A DNA stretch of 64,000 bases from Bacillota bacterium (GTDB taxonomy: Bacteria; Bacillota; Clostridia; Oscillospirales; Ruminococcaceae). The position numbers were made by a program, and so were the translations under genes. Positions 17,431-26,705 of the stretch are shown here, piece after piece. Below the pieces are notes generated by a model that saw nothing but the letters and a program-made list of their open reading frames with translations, ran no database searches and was not told the DNA's origin. The DNA lies in contig JAEWRN010000034.1 of the NCBI GenBank assembly GCA_023460035.1, positions 62,001 to 126,000 on the forward strand, written 5' to 3'. Every line of letters starts with the position of its first letter. The first letter of the stretch is position 1.

Positions 17431-18684
17431 TCAGGGCTTTGCTGCCGGAGGTGGGGCAGGCGGGGCGGTCAGGCTGCGCACGCAGTTGCGGCCACAGCTT
17501 TTTGCAAGATACATTGCCTTGTCGGCGGCGTCAATTGCGCGTTCTACGTCTGCAGTGCTGCCCGCACACAGGGTGCAGCTGCCGATGCTTACGGTTATGG
17601 TGCTTTCCAGCAGCGAAACGCCGTTTACTATTTTCAGCTCGGCAACCGACTGCCTTATAGTTTCAGCCATATCCTCAGCGCCTTTGTCGGGGTCGCAAAA
17701 AGAAGCATAGACAAATTCTTCCCCGCCCCAACGGCAAAAGAACTCGGTAGGTTTTTTGATTAAGCTGTCAATTTGCTTTGCAACAAGGCTCAATACGCGG
17801 TCACCCTCAGCATGGCCGTAAATGTCGTTAAAATTTTTAAAAAAGTCAATATCAATCATCAGTACAGACAAAGTGCAGCCGTTATGGGCGACGGTTTCAA
17901 GCGCAGTGTCAACATAGCCGCGGAACCCCCTGCGGTTGGGCACACCGGTCAATTCGTCCAGCAGCGCAAGCTGGCTGAGCTGTTGGTTGGCCTTTTGCAG
18001 CTTTTGGTTGATGACTTTTTTTTCTTCAATCTCTTTTTCGAGCAATTGCTTCGAGTTTTGCAGCAAAATGCGGTTGTTAAAATCACGCACATACCCACTG
18101 AAAATGACGCGGGAAGCCACCCAGGAAATTAAAAAGAAGATGCAAAGGTTGACATAATGCCCAACCAAAACATCAGAAGAGGTTTGAAAAAAGGGCAGAC
18201 CGATAAACAAAATGGCAGTCGAAAGCAGGTTAGGCAATACATTGTCTCGGGTTTGCCGGACATACAGCACAGAACAGGTCATCAGCATGACCATAAACAC
18301 GATCAGGTGGCCGTACAATTTTTGGTCCATCAAGGAAATCACGGCCCCCCAGCAGAGCAGCAGGGTAAGATAGGCCGTGATGATGTGGTCCATATAAGAA
18401 AACTCTTTTGCCGTGTGAATTTTTTTTGCAAGAAAGCGGTGGAGCACAAACAAATAAATGCCATTGATCAGCACGAGCAGCAGGTACAACAGCAGGTAAA
18501 GGCTGAAATGAAACCGCTCGTCTACCCTTAATACCGCTGCCCCGACATCTGCAACAATCAGCAATAATTCCACTATAATAATAGCAACGGATAACGTTTT
18601 GCCGCGCTGTAGGTTATCGAGAATTTCATTTTCTTTAAAGTGCTCGAATTCAACCGGGTCGACCGGGTTTTTAAACAGTTTCAT
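17431..18684 (-). CDS. Membrane diguanylate cyclase (GGEEF variant)
   Basis: A 417-residue protein with about six membrane helices (residues 30-205), a charged coiled-coil linker (LLEKEIEEKKVINQKLQKANQQLSQL, given here in parts: LLEKEIEEKK, then INQKLQKANQQL) and a catalytic domain with DELTGVPNRRGF, MIDIDFFKNFND and RWGGEEF. GGEEF is a functional variant. No I-site (KPTE). The C-terminus is a proline/alanine tail. ATG at 18684 follows GGGGGA. Upstream of the GGDEF gene at 16261 with a 33-base gap. Confidence 0.92.
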   Translation of the reverse strand: MKLFKNPVDPVEFEHFKENEILDNLQRGKTLSVAIIIVELLLIVADVGAAVLRVDERFHFSLYLLLYLLLVLINGIYLFVLHRFLAKKIHTAKEFSYMDHIITAYLTLLLCWGAVISLMDQKLYGHLIVFMVMLMTCSVLYVRQTRDNVLPNLLSTAILFIGLPFFQTSSDVLVGHYVNLCIFFLISWVASRVIFSGYVRDFNNRILLQNSKQLLEKEIEEKKVINQKLQKANQQLSQLALLDELTGVPNRRGFRGYVDTALETVAHNGCTLSVLMIDIDFFKNFNDIYGHAEGDRVLSLVAKQIDSLIKKPTEFFCRWGGEEFVYASFCDPDKGAEDMAETIRQSVAELKIVNGVSLLESTITVSIGSCTLCAGSTADVERAIDAADKAMYLAKSCGRNCVRSLTAPPAPPPAAKP

Positions 18685-18768
18685 GTTTTTCCCCCAACAC
18701 CGTTTTGTGCTACCGTACATTTTGCCAATAACCTGGCAGGGCAGCCCCGCCCAAAAAATGAGAGAAAC

Positions 18769-19275
18769 TCAATAAAGCGGCAGATAACCGCTCCAATCGG
18801 GCTTAAAATCATAAGACAATCCATCCTGCACGAGATGCAATGTGCAGGGGGTATGATCTGCATACAACAGGCAGCTTTGTATATCGCGCACGGTGTCAAC
18901 ATGCCGCTGTGCCGCGTGCGGCAGCAAAACGGATTTTGCTTTTTCCTTTGCCGCCTGCTCGTTCGCGGCGGCAAACAGGCGGTATTCATGCAGCTCACCA
19001 AATTGTTCGCTGCTGTAACCGCCCATTGTCACAAAAAACAGGGCCATGCTGCCGGCAGGCGCGGTAAAGCCGGCGGGGGCAAGTTCAATGCGGTGGCCGT
19101 CCGCCCCCGTTATCTGCTTGTATTCATCAAGATGCAAACTGGCCCCATACCAATGAAGTTTTATGATATCCTGTGCCTGTTCGGGGCTTTGTGCGACGAC
19201 GAACTGAATATCGTGCAGCTCGATATTGGTGCCCGGCAAACTGCCGCCAAGGCCGAATGCATATAAGTTATTCAA
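18769..19275 (-). CDS. DUF1543-family protein
   Basis: A 168-residue protein with the DUF1543 pattern: LGGSLPGTNIELHDIQFVVAQSPEQA near the start, WYGASLHLDEYKQI and MALFFVTMGGYSSEQFGELHEYRLFAA in the middle. The function of the family is unknown. It stands between two GGDEF genes on the minus strand, 84 bases upstream of the GGEEF gene. No membrane segment or signal peptide is visible. Confidence 0.8.
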   Translation of the reverse strand: MNNLYAFGLGGSLPGTNIELHDIQFVVAQSPEQAQDIIKLHWYGASLHLDEYKQITGADGHRIELAPAGFTAPAGSMALFFVTMGGYSSEQFGELHEYRLFAAANEQAAKEKAKSVLLPHAAQRHVDTVRDIQSCLLYADHTPCTLHLVQDGLSYDFKPDWSGYLPLY

Positions 19276-19323
19276 AAAAACACCTCTGCTGTTTCTAAAA
19301 AACAGCGAAAAACAGGCACCACA

Positions 19324-20493
19324 TTAACCGGGTTGCCGGGTATTGGCCCGCAGCTGTTTGCGCCGTTGTTTGTTTTGGTACATCCTCTTATCAGCACCCG
19401 CAAGAAAAGAATCCAACGTATCTTCGGGCTGAAGCACCGAATAGCCCATACTGATCAGTAACGGATAATTTGCCTTATCACTCCGGTTGTGCTTTTTGGT
19501 CAGGGCATCAATGTCCGTCATCAGCAGTTCAATCTGCTCAACGCTTGCCCTTTCGCCGACAATCATAAATTCATCTCCGCCCATGCGCGCAATAAAATCG
19601 TCGTGGCCCTTGCAGGCCCGCCGCAAAAGCAGTGCAGCCTGCGTCAGCGCGTGGTCGCCAATGTGGTGGCCTAAAGTATCATTAATGCTTTTAAATTCGT
19701 CTAAATCCAGCAAAATAGAGAAAAAAAGCCTGTCTCCATGCGGGGCGTGCATTCGGCGCTGTAAATATTGGTCAAGCCGCCTGCGGTTGTACAGCCCGGT
19801 CAGGTGGTCGGTCGAAATTTCTCGGTTTTGCAGGTTGATATAAATCGAAATACAACCCAGCATTGTGCAAATCCAAATGATGGACATGCCAAAAAACAGC
19901 GTTTGCGTTAAAGCAGATGCGATATTTACCAGTGTCAGCACCGCAAGCAGCAGGTTGACGCTTTGGTCTTTTTCCCAGCCGTTTTTAAAAAAGTCGTAAA
20001 GGCAAATGCCGCTGGCAAGCAGCAGGTATGCCAGAGAAATGACGGCCATAATAAAAAAGTAGGGGCCGCGGGCATAGATATTTTGTGCGTCAACCATAAA
20101 ATACCAACCGGTAAAGGGGCTGATAACGCTGAGCGCCGTGCTGAGCAGAAGCGGGATCACGTAAAACCGCGCGCGGCGGCGCAGGGCTGCTTTGTTTTCG
20201 TATATTTTAAAATCGACATAAAGCAACCAGATAAAGCAGATAAACGGATTAAAGATATAATACAGCATCGTCACCAGCATATTGGCAACCCATGCCGCAG
20301 CCGATGGGCGGCCATCCAGCAGCCACATGCCGGTATCCAACAAAAAAATTGCAATGTTGGTTGCCATGATGCTGTTAAAAATACGCTGGTCAAGGGGGCT
20401 GTCTTTTAGTCCGCTGCGGCTGTTGCTGTGCAACAACAGAAGCAGGATGATAATCCCCACGATATTGATTTCCGCATACAAAAATGTCGCCAT
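19324..20493 (-). CDS. Membrane diguanylate cyclase (GGDEF)
   Basis: A 389-residue protein with about six to seven membrane helices (residues 5-215), then the catalytic domain with TDHLTGLYNRRRL, LLDLDEFKSIND and RMGGDEF. I-site position reads GHDD, so not RxxD. The C-terminus is basic (KQRRKQLRANTRQ). The membrane part starts facing out with almost no cytoplasmic N-terminus. The stop is 48 bases from the DUF1543 start. Confidence 0.92.
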   Translation of the reverse strand: MATFLYAEINIVGIIILLLLLHSNSRSGLKDSPLDQRIFNSIMATNIAIFLLDTGMWLLDGRPSAAAWVANMLVTMLYYIFNPFICFIWLLYVDFKIYENKAALRRRARFYVIPLLLSTALSVISPFTGWYFMVDAQNIYARGPYFFIMAVISLAYLLLASGICLYDFFKNGWEKDQSVNLLLAVLTLVNIASALTQTLFFGMSIIWICTMLGCISIYINLQNREISTDHLTGLYNRRRLDQYLQRRMHAPHGDRLFFSILLDLDEFKSINDTLGHHIGDHALTQAALLLRRACKGHDDFIARMGGDEFMIVGERASVEQIELLMTDIDALTKKHNRSDKANYPLLISMGYSVLQPEDTLDSFLAGADKRMYQNKQRRKQLRANTRQPG

Positions 20494-20564
20494 GTCAAAA
20501 GCCCCCTGTCTTTTTTGTTTTTTTTAGTCACAAAACAGATGAGCGTCGGCTTTCTACCGGCAGG

Positions 20565-20987
20565 TCAAAACAAGTTGTCTGCTTTTTGAATAAACTTGTG
20601 CGCGAAAGAAACCGCCGAAACAGTCAGGTTTTCACACAGGTGCGGCGGGTCATTTTTTTGAAACCCGCCGGGGCGAAGGTCGTAACACAAAAGAGAGCCA
20701 TAATTTTTAGTGAATTCTTCGGCAAACTGGTAGCAAAGCGAAACAATCTCTTCTTCACTTTTACCGCGGCCGGTAAAATAAAAGCCGATAAACATCAGGG
20801 CACCCTCGACCAAACCGCACTGTGCGCGAAACCCGCCGGCCCCGTGCAGCCCAATGGCGGCGTTCATTGTCTGGGTATCAACGGGGGTGTTGTATAGCTT
20901 GCCAAGGCAAACCAGCATGGTTCTGGCGCAGTTTAAGTCCTGGTCCCAATAGAGAGCCTTGACATGATTTTCAATTTCATTATGCAT
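20565..20987 (-). CDS. C_GCAxxG_C_C-family redox/metal protein
   Basis: A 140-residue protein of the C_GCAxxG_C_C family, with the conserved cysteines in LNCARTMLVCLG, RAQCGLVEGALM, VSLCYQF and GSLLCYDL. The motif suggests a bound metal or redox centre; the exact function is unknown. The usual GCAxxG is NCARTM here. The ATG at 20987 follows GGGAGG by five bases. It sits between GGDEF and HD-GYP genes, all minus strand. Confidence 0.8.
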   Translation of the reverse strand: MHNEIENHVKALYWDQDLNCARTMLVCLGKLYNTPVDTQTMNAAIGLHGAGGFRAQCGLVEGALMFIGFYFTGRGKSEEEIVSLCYQFAEEFTKNYGSLLCYDLRPGGFQKNDPPHLCENLTVSAVSFAHKFIQKADNLF

Positions 20988-21031
20988 AAATACCTCCCAA
21001 AGCGGAGAAAACACAGAAAAATCACGCGGAG

Positions 21032-22039
21032 TCAGGTCAAAATTCTGGTGATTGTCAAGTTTAACACCTGCATTAAATCAATTTCATTTTGTGAATCTGC
21101 CAGCCGAATCACCGGCCGTGTGCGGTTTTCGCTGTTTTGCTTTGTGACAATCGCCTGTTGTCCGGTAGAAAGTTCTACCGTAATACCGGTAGGGTAGGGC
21201 GAAACATATTCCATAATTTTTTTGACGCAGGGGGTGTCAAACATCACCCAGCAGTTTGACATCAGGAATTCCAGTGCCTCCGAAGGGTTCATTGCCTTGC
21301 GGTAGACTCGGTTGGATACGAGCGCGTCATAGACATCACAGACATGGATGATTTTGGCGAACGGGTGAATTTCGTCCCCTTTGAGTTGCAATGGGTAACC
21401 GCTGCCGTCGATGTTTTCGTGGTGCGACAAAATGGCGCTTTTTACGATTGCGGAGATCATTGCGTTATCTTTGACCATATTGTATCCTTCGCGGGGGTGA
21501 GAACGCAGGATTTGCATTTCCTCATCAGTCAGTTTTTCTTTTTTATTTAAAATATCAAGGTCAATCATCAATTTGCCGATATCATGCAGCAAGGCTGCCT
21601 CTGAAAGTAGTTTCAGCTGTGAATTTGTCAGCCCGGAACCAATGCCCACGATGACGGCCAGCACCGCGACATTGATGCAGTGGATGTAAGTGTAGTTATC
21701 AAACGACGCCACATTGACCATATCGACCGAAATATCCGATTGGTCGACCAGCTCATCCACAATGGAATGGGCCATCAGGCGACAGGCATCCAAATTGAGC
21801 GTTTTCAGTGATTTGATCGATTTCAGCCGCACTTCTTCCGATAACAGCTCTTTTACGGCGACACCCCTTGAAAGGTCATCGTAAATGTAAAGCCCGGGGT
21901 ACCCCATTTTGCGCAGTTTATCAAGATACGTGCGCTTTAAAACGACATTTGCGTTTAGAAGAACCACACCGTTATCATTGTAAATGGGGGTTGCAAGAAC
22001 GGCGTTTTCTTTAATTTTTTCAATCGGCAAATACCGCAT
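21032..22039 (-). CDS. HD-GYP domain c-di-GMP phosphodiesterase
   Basis: A 335-residue soluble protein. The N-terminal 90 residues (MRYLPIEKIKENAVLATPIYND onward, shown in part: MRYLPIEKIKENAVL) form a small beta-domain common in HD-GYP proteins; the catalytic domain runs from about 95 to 290, with HD in LLHDIGKLMID and HHENIDGSGYP carrying the GYP signature. It should hydrolyse c-di-GMP to GMP, opposing the six GGDEF proteins of this region; it is the only c-di-GMP phosphodiesterase in the window. Start: ATG at 22039 follows AGGTGA; ATG at 22045 is also possible. Confidence 0.92.
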   Translation of the reverse strand: MRYLPIEKIKENAVLATPIYNDNGVVLLNANVVLKRTYLDKLRKMGYPGLYIYDDLSRGVAVKELLSEEVRLKSIKSLKTLNLDACRLMAHSIVDELVDQSDISVDMVNVASFDNYTYIHCINVAVLAVIVGIGSGLTNSQLKLLSEAALLHDIGKLMIDLDILNKKEKLTDEEMQILRSHPREGYNMVKDNAMISAIVKSAILSHHENIDGSGYPLQLKGDEIHPFAKIIHVCDVYDALVSNRVYRKAMNPSEALEFLMSNCWVMFDTPCVKKIMEYVSPYPTGITVELSTGQQAIVTKQNSENRTRPVIRLADSQNEIDLMQVLNLTITRILT

Positions 22040-22121
22040 TGACATCACCTACTCAGTTGCTTGATTACAAATGCTTCGCACAGCAGAGCAAACGACAGGC
22101 TGAACGCTTTGACCTCGCGTT

Positions 22122-22556
22122 TCAGCGGTCGTTAAACAGTTCCATATATCGTTCAGGATGTTCCGGCGTGTGGAACCCGAATTTTTCATAAAATGTTTGT
22201 GCGTCTTTTGTGACAAGGTTCCACCTGCGTAGCCCTTGTAAGTCGGGGTGGCGCATCACGCAGGTAAAGCACCAGCTGCCAAGGCCCTGATGGCGGGCTT
22301 CCTGTGAAATAATGACGTCGCACAAATACGCAAAAGTCGCATAATCGGTTACAAGTCGAATTAAACCAATTTGCCGGTCATTTTCGAACAGAGAAAAGCA
22401 CAGTGAATTTTCAATGGCGCGCAGCGTAATTTCTTCATCTCGGTGGTCGGCCCAGTACGTTTGTTTAAGCAAGGCAAATACCGCTTGATGGTCTAGTTTT
22501 GCGGGGTCGGTCGTCAGTAAAAATTCGCCGTTTTGAAATTCTGCAATGTGCTTCAT
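22122..22556 (-). CDS. GNAT-family N-acetyltransferase
   Basis: A 144-residue acetyltransferase with the usual plan: KQTYWADHRDEEITLRAIENSLCF, the strand IGLIRLVTDYATFAYLCDVII, the acetyl-CoA loop RHQGLGSW, and YEKFGFHTPEHPERYMEL at the C-terminus. It resembles the subgroup around YjcF/ElaA-like small GNATs. ATG follows GGAGG. Its upstream 282 bases (22557-22838) hold no gene; a TATAAT-like element on the minus strand near 22815 is the only plausible promoter seen there. Confidence 0.88.
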   Translation of the reverse strand: MKHIAEFQNGEFLLTTDPAKLDHQAVFALLKQTYWADHRDEEITLRAIENSLCFSLFENDRQIGLIRLVTDYATFAYLCDVIISQEARHQGLGSWCFTCVMRHPDLQGLRRWNLVTKDAQTFYEKFGFHTPEHPERYMELFNDR

Positions 22557-22838
22557 AATTCCTCCAGCAATCGTGGTTTAAACATCTATTTAAAATCGGG
22601 CACAGGGCCCGTGTTGCAGACAAAATAAAATAGAAATAGTTTGTGCTGGGTTTTAAAACAGGAAAATATAAAAAATACTGGCACGGCAAAAAAAGGCGGC
22701 CTATCCGCAGAGAAGGGGGCCATCCAGTAGAAAAATAGCAAAAAAGCGACAAAAACGCCGGATTTTAATAACTTTTACCGCGGATACCGGATAATTTGAG
22801 ATAATATATAATTATATCATACTTTAGAGCTGATTTTG

Positions 22839-23660
22839 CTATTTAATTTTGCTTTTTTTCTGTACCATTGCTGCATGCCCCAGTTTATATGTGTAAAGCT
22901 GAAAAATACCGCGGTGCCCTGCGGGCTGCGGAACAACATTGCCCGCAAGCATTTCTTCGCACAGCGTTGCCATATCTTCTACTACTTCAAAGGTTAAGGG
23001 GCCCGCATCGGGGAACTGCGGGCAGGGGGTGGCTTGTTGCCGGTGGCCGCCCAAAAAAGTATAGTCACGGTAAGGGGCAAGCTTTGGCAACAGCTTTTTC
23101 AGTTCATCCCGGTACCGGCTGACCGGCAAGCATTCCGGCAACGCCATCAGCGCACCGGCACCAGAGCCCACAGCGTCGCCCAAAAACAGCGCCTTGTGTG
23201 TTTCGTCAATTAAAATAATGCTGCCGGGGGTATGCCCCGGGGCTGGCAAAACGCCCAATTGTATGCCGCCAAGGTCCAGTAAATCGCCGCCTTTTAACGG
23301 GCGGTAATGCTTGACATCGTAATGTTTGCGCTTTACGTGCAAAACCGGTGCGCCAGCCCAAACTGAAAACCGGCCAAACGGGGCATGCCAGTCATCAATA
23401 TCGGCCTGATGCAGGTAGACAGTTTCAAATTCGGGCGCATGGTACATATGGTCGATATGCGCATGGGTAAGGGCCAGCTCCACCGGTTTGCCGGTCAACT
23501 GGCGCAGCAGCGGTGCAAGTGGGCCATCCATCATACAAGTATCAATTAACAATGCCTTTTGAGTGCCTTCGATTAGGTACATGGAATCGTTTTTTTCATC
23601 ATCGATTGCCCAAAGCCCGTTTTGCAATTCTTCTACGCGGTATCCCATAATTTGCTGCAT
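22839..23660 (-). CDS. Metallo-beta-lactamase-fold hydrolase
   Basis: A 273-residue MBL-fold enzyme with LALTHAHIDHMYHA (HxHxDH), APGHTPGSIILID (His ligand) and LFLGDAVGSG (Asp ligand), and LGGHRQQ as the last His. The substrate is unknown; it resembles hydrolases annotated as glyoxalase II-like. The ATG at 23660 lies eight bases after GGAGTG, whereas the TTG at 23681 has no such site. It is 28 bases downstream of the thioredoxin-like gene on the same strand. Confidence 0.88.
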   Translation of the reverse strand: MQQIMGYRVEELQNGLWAIDDEKNDSMYLIEGTQKALLIDTCMMDGPLAPLLRQLTGKPVELALTHAHIDHMYHAPEFETVYLHQADIDDWHAPFGRFSVWAGAPVLHVKRKHYDVKHYRPLKGGDLLDLGGIQLGVLPAPGHTPGSIILIDETHKALFLGDAVGSGAGALMALPECLPVSRYRDELKKLLPKLAPYRDYTFLGGHRQQATPCPQFPDAGPLTFEVVEDMATLCEEMLAGNVVPQPAGHRGIFQLYTYKLGHAAMVQKKSKIK

Positions 23661-23688
23661 TTTGTGCCCACTCCACTGCAATTTTTAA

Positions 23689-24015
23689 TTATTCATAAAA
23701 TAAATTATAATATCTCGCGATTTTCGGTTCAAGAGCATTTAGGCTGATAATACCGGCTTCACGCAAAGTTTCTTTGCCTTCTACAAATAAAATCAGCACG
23801 GGGATTGAAAACACTTGGTAATTTGCGGCGATGGCCGGCAGGCTTTCAGGTTCGATTTTGCCCGCATGAATGGCGGGGTAGCTTTGCAGCATGCGGTCCA
23901 GCTTGGGCTCCATGTCGTGGCAAACGCCGCAGGTAGGACCACCAAAATAAATCAGCAGCATATCCTTGCTTTGCTGCAAATCTTTCAGTTCTTGTTCGGT
24001 ATGAATCAGTTCCAT
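23689..24015 (-). CDS. Thioredoxin-family protein
   Basis: A 108-residue cytoplasmic thioredoxin-fold protein with active site CGVC (in FGGPTCGVCHDM, residues about 29-32) and the cis-Pro loop FSIPVLILF. The CGVC dipeptide differs from the classic CGPC, so its redox potential may differ. No signal peptide. It lies between the alpha/beta hydrolase (20-base gap) and the MBL hydrolase, all minus strand, so co-expression is likely. ATG follows GGGAGCC. Confidence 0.88.
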   Translation of the reverse strand: MELIHTEQELKDLQQSKDMLLIYFGGPTCGVCHDMEPKLDRMLQSYPAIHAGKIEPESLPAIAANYQVFSIPVLILFVEGKETLREAGIISLNALEPKIARYYNLFYE

Positions 24016-24034
24016 TCTATCAGGCTCCCTGGTT

Positions 24035-24724
24035 TTAACGTTCGGGCTGCGGGCCGCTGCCCGAGATTGTTTTTGTATATTCTAAAATAATTGATGCAAT
24101 TTTTTCGCTGTGTACGACATAACTGCCATGGCCTTCACCCGGAAGGATGCGCAGGCTGCTGTCCGATATGGCGGCGGCAATGCTGCGGGTATGCGTTTCG
24201 GCAATCAGGTCGTTGCTGCCGGCCAGCACAAGAGTAGGTGTTGTAATGGCGGCAAGCTGTTCTTTCGTGATATGTGGTTCTTGCAGCATTAAGGTGATTT
24301 TAGGGTCCTTTGTAATGTGGCCGATTAGCCAGAACAGCCGTCGCCAAAAGGGCTTGAGGCCCGTGGGCTCGGTGTTGGCACCGCTGACAATCAACCCGGC
24401 AAGCAGTGATGGGTAAGTGCAAGCCAGCAGTAAACCAATAATACCACCGTCACTGAACCCGTATAAAAAAGGCGAGGGCAGGTGCAAAGCCTCAATAAAG
24501 CAGCGCACATCTTCGGCCATGTCGGCGTAATGAAAGCTGCTTACCTTGCTGCTTTGCCCATGCCCCCGGCTGTCAAGCAGATAAACGGTAAAATGGTCGC
24601 GCAGCAGCGCTGCTGCCTTGTCAAAAATTAAATGGGTTTCGCCGTTGCCATGCAATAAAATCAGCGGCCGGCCGGTGCCGGCCGTTTCGTAATAAAGGGT
24701 GCAACCATTCACATCAATTTGCAT
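24035..24724 (-). CDS. Alpha/beta-fold hydrolase
   Basis: A 229-residue hydrolase. The oxyanion region is LILLHGNGET, the nucleophile elbow is YGFSDGGII (Ser), the Asp is in VLAGSNDLI and the His in PGEGHGSYV, completing a catalytic triad. The substrate is unknown. ATG at 24724 follows AAGGAG by seven bases; upstream in-frame starts to 24787 would overlap the YdeI-type gene. It heads the hydrolase-thioredoxin-MBL group. Confidence 0.88.
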   Translation of the reverse strand: MQIDVNGCTLYYETAGTGRPLILLHGNGETHLIFDKAAALLRDHFTVYLLDSRGHGQSSKVSSFHYADMAEDVRCFIEALHLPSPFLYGFSDGGIIGLLLACTYPSLLAGLIVSGANTEPTGLKPFWRRLFWLIGHITKDPKITLMLQEPHITKEQLAAITTPTLVLAGSNDLIAETHTRSIAAAISDSSLRILPGEGHGSYVVHSEKIASIILEYTKTISGSGPQPER

Positions 24725-24752
24725 ACAACGGCTCCTTATCGTTTTAGCTGCG

Positions 24753-25211
24753 TTACCGCAGGGGCTTGCCCTGCAACAGCAGCTCAAGTGCTTTTGCTAC
24801 CCGGGTGGTACGGGTTTCTTCTCTTTTTGCAGTTTCTACCCAGGTTGTGTATTCTTTTTGGTGCGTATACGAAAGCTTGAAAAACTGCTCTTTGGCAACG
24901 GGGTTTTTCTCCAGCACCGCCTGTAAATCGGCGGGCAGCACTGCGGTGCGTTCTTCGTCATCTTTTTCCACAACAACCTTTACGCTGCTGCCGGCACCTT
25001 TGCCAATCTGCGCCCGCAATGCATTGGTGATGCCAATGACATATTTGCCGTCCATACGTACAATCGAGCCGCGGTAAAGAACATCATCAAACCATGCTTT
25101 TACTTTAACGCGCTTTGCGCCAAACACGGCCTGTACGTCAAAAGGCACTTCGACATAGGCGCCGTCAATGCTTTCGGCAGCCAGCATAGTAGCGGTAAAT
25201 TCCTGTTTCAT
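24753..25211 (-). CDS. DUF1905/YdeI-type protein
   Basis: A 152-residue protein with a DUF1905 beta-barrel (residues 1-90: YVEVPFDVQAVFG, KVKAWFDDVLYRGSIVRM, then IGITNALRAQIGK) followed by the helical YdeI/OmpD-associated segment (VLEKNPVAKEQFFKLSYTHQKEYTTWVETAKREETR in part: SYTHQKEYTTWVETAK). The biochemical role is unknown. The ATG at 25211 follows GAGAGGAG by six to seven bases. Overlap-free with neighbours. Confidence 0.85.
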   Translation of the reverse strand: MKQEFTATMLAAESIDGAYVEVPFDVQAVFGAKRVKVKAWFDDVLYRGSIVRMDGKYVIGITNALRAQIGKGAGSSVKVVVEKDDEERTAVLPADLQAVLEKNPVAKEQFFKLSYTHQKEYTTWVETAKREETRTTRVAKALELLLQGKPLR

Positions 25212-25243
25212 TGTATCGCTCCTCTCTCGGCTTGTAAAGGGTG

Positions 25244-25675
25244 TCAGCCCGCAGACGGGCTGGCCCCGCCCAACGCGGCAAGGTCGGCATAAAGTACTTC
25301 CCACTGGTGCCCGTCAAGGTCCTCAAAGCGGTCATAATACATCCACCCGTCATCCTGCGGGGGCAGGTAGCGTTTTGCCCCAAGGTCTACCGCTTTTTGC
25401 ACCAGTTCGTCCACCATAGCGCGGCTGTCTACTGCTATGGCAAACAACACCTGCGTTGTAGAGCCATCTGCAATGGGGCGCGGGGTAAAGGTCGCATAAA
25501 ATTCAGGGGTGATCAGCATGGCATACACGCTGTCTTCGCGCAAAACAAGGCAAAGTGACTTGTCATCACAAAACTGCTCGTTAAAGGCAAAGCCCAGTGC
25601 CTGCCAAAACGCACGGGTTTTTTGCAAGTCTTTGATTGGCAAGTTGATAAAAATAGATTTTATGGTTTGTGCCAT
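25244..25675 (-). CDS. VOC-family (glyoxalase/bleomycin-resistance fold) protein
   Basis: A 143-residue protein with paired beta-alpha-beta-beta-beta modules: IFINLPIKDLQKTRAFWQALGF at the start and FEDLDGHQWEVLY near the end, the latter carrying the Glu metal ligand. It could be a glyoxalase-like or antibiotic-binding protein; the substrate is unknown. ATG lies eight bases after AAAGGAG. Another VOC protein of the PhnB type is at 39817. Confidence 0.87.
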   Translation of the reverse strand: MAQTIKSIFINLPIKDLQKTRAFWQALGFAFNEQFCDDKSLCLVLREDSVYAMLITPEFYATFTPRPIADGSTTQVLFAIAVDSRAMVDELVQKAVDLGAKRYLPPQDDGWMYYDRFEDLDGHQWEVLYADLAALGGASPSAG

Positions 25676-25720
25676 GGCGCATGCTCCTTTCGCTTCACTT
25701 TCGTGTCTGCCGCGGCGGGG

Positions 25721-26147
25721 TTATTGCAGCGCGGCTTCGGTGTACGCTTTAAAGTGGTCTAAAATAGACTGCCAACCGCTTTGCTGCTGCTCTGCGGTAT
25801 GATATTGCTCTGCGTCAAAGGTTTCGGTCAGCACTGTTGCGGTGCCCTGTGCGGCAAAGGTGACGCGCACCTGTCGCCCGTCGTCCAGCTGAAAGGCAAG
25901 TAACTGCTGTGGGGGTTACCTCTACAAACGTACCGGAAAACGCAAACCCGGTGCTGCCGTCTTTTGCCTGCATGGCATACGAAAACCGCCCGCCCGCCGT
26001 CAAGTCACTGGTGGCCTGTGTGGTCTCCCAGTCCGGGGAGGCACTGTTCCAGTTTTTAATGTGTTGCGGCTCGGTCCAGTACTGCCAAACCATTGGCAGC
26101 GGGGCATGAACTAAAGTATGTACTGTAATGCTGACAGGTTGTTTCAT
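25721..26147 (-). CDS. SRPBCC (AHSA1/START-like) protein, frameshifted in a G run
   Basis: The first part (HTLVHAPLPMVWQYWTEPQHIKNW to FSGTFVEVTP) and the last part (QQLLAFQLDDGRQVRV, then TVLTETFDAEQYHTAEQQQSGWQ, ending TEAALQ and a TAA at 25721) together form one complete AHSA1 protein of about 142 residues, but they are in different frames. The switch is at GGGGG (25911-25915); with four G the frame is continuous. As written, the ORF ends early at 25815. Ligand unknown. ATG at 26147 follows AAGGTG and is 11 bases from the stop of the DUF1801 gene. Confidence 0.82.
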
Positions 26148-26157
26148 GGTGTTCACC

Positions 26158-26556
26158 TTACTTTTTACGGCTGCTCCGGTTCAAACTGATTGCGGCGCGC
26201 AGCAAGTTTTGAAGAGCTTCTTTGTCTACCGCGTCGCCCTGATGAAAGTCGATTGCGCGGCGGGCGTTGCCCTCAAGGCTGGCGTTAAACAGGTGCCGCG
26301 GGTCTGGCAATTGGGCGCCTTTGGCAAAGGTCATTTTTACAACCTCTTTATAGGTTTCGCCAGTGCAGACCATCCCGTCGCAGTACCACACCGGGGTACC
26401 GCGCCATTTCCAGTCCTCAGTCATCTGTGGGTCGGTGCTTAAAATCAGGGCGCGCAGTTCAGCCAACAGCTCACCGCGCCAGTCTGCCAGCTCTGCAATG
26501 CGTTCGTCAATTTTCTGCGCGGGGTTCAGGGCAGCTTCAATGTGGTCCTCTTGCAT
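26158..26556 (-). CDS. DUF1801 protein
   Basis: A 132-residue protein with IDERIAELADWRGELLAELRALILSTDPQMTEDWKW (in part: ERIAELADWRGELLAEL), then GTPVWYCDGMVCTGETYKEVVKMTFAKGA, matching the DUF1801 group with a conserved Trp-rich pocket. The C-terminus is basic (NRSSRKK). Function unknown. Transcribed just ahead of the SRPBCC gene (11-base gap); DUF1801 and SRPBCC genes are often neighbours. Confidence 0.83.
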   Translation of the reverse strand: MQEDHIEAALNPAQKIDERIAELADWRGELLAELRALILSTDPQMTEDWKWRGTPVWYCDGMVCTGETYKEVVKMTFAKGAQLPDPRHLFNASLEGNARRAIDFHQGDAVDKEALQNLLRAAISLNRSSRKK

Positions 26557-26705
26557 CAGGTTCCCTTCTTTCTGCCATTCGGCAACGATATGAAAAGCTT
26601 GGTTATCAGTATAGTGATAAGGGGCTAGAACTAGTATACCATTTTATTCCTTTTTATACACCTGTTATTGAAAAACTGCGGTGTAAGAGAGGCAAAATTG
26701 CTCAT

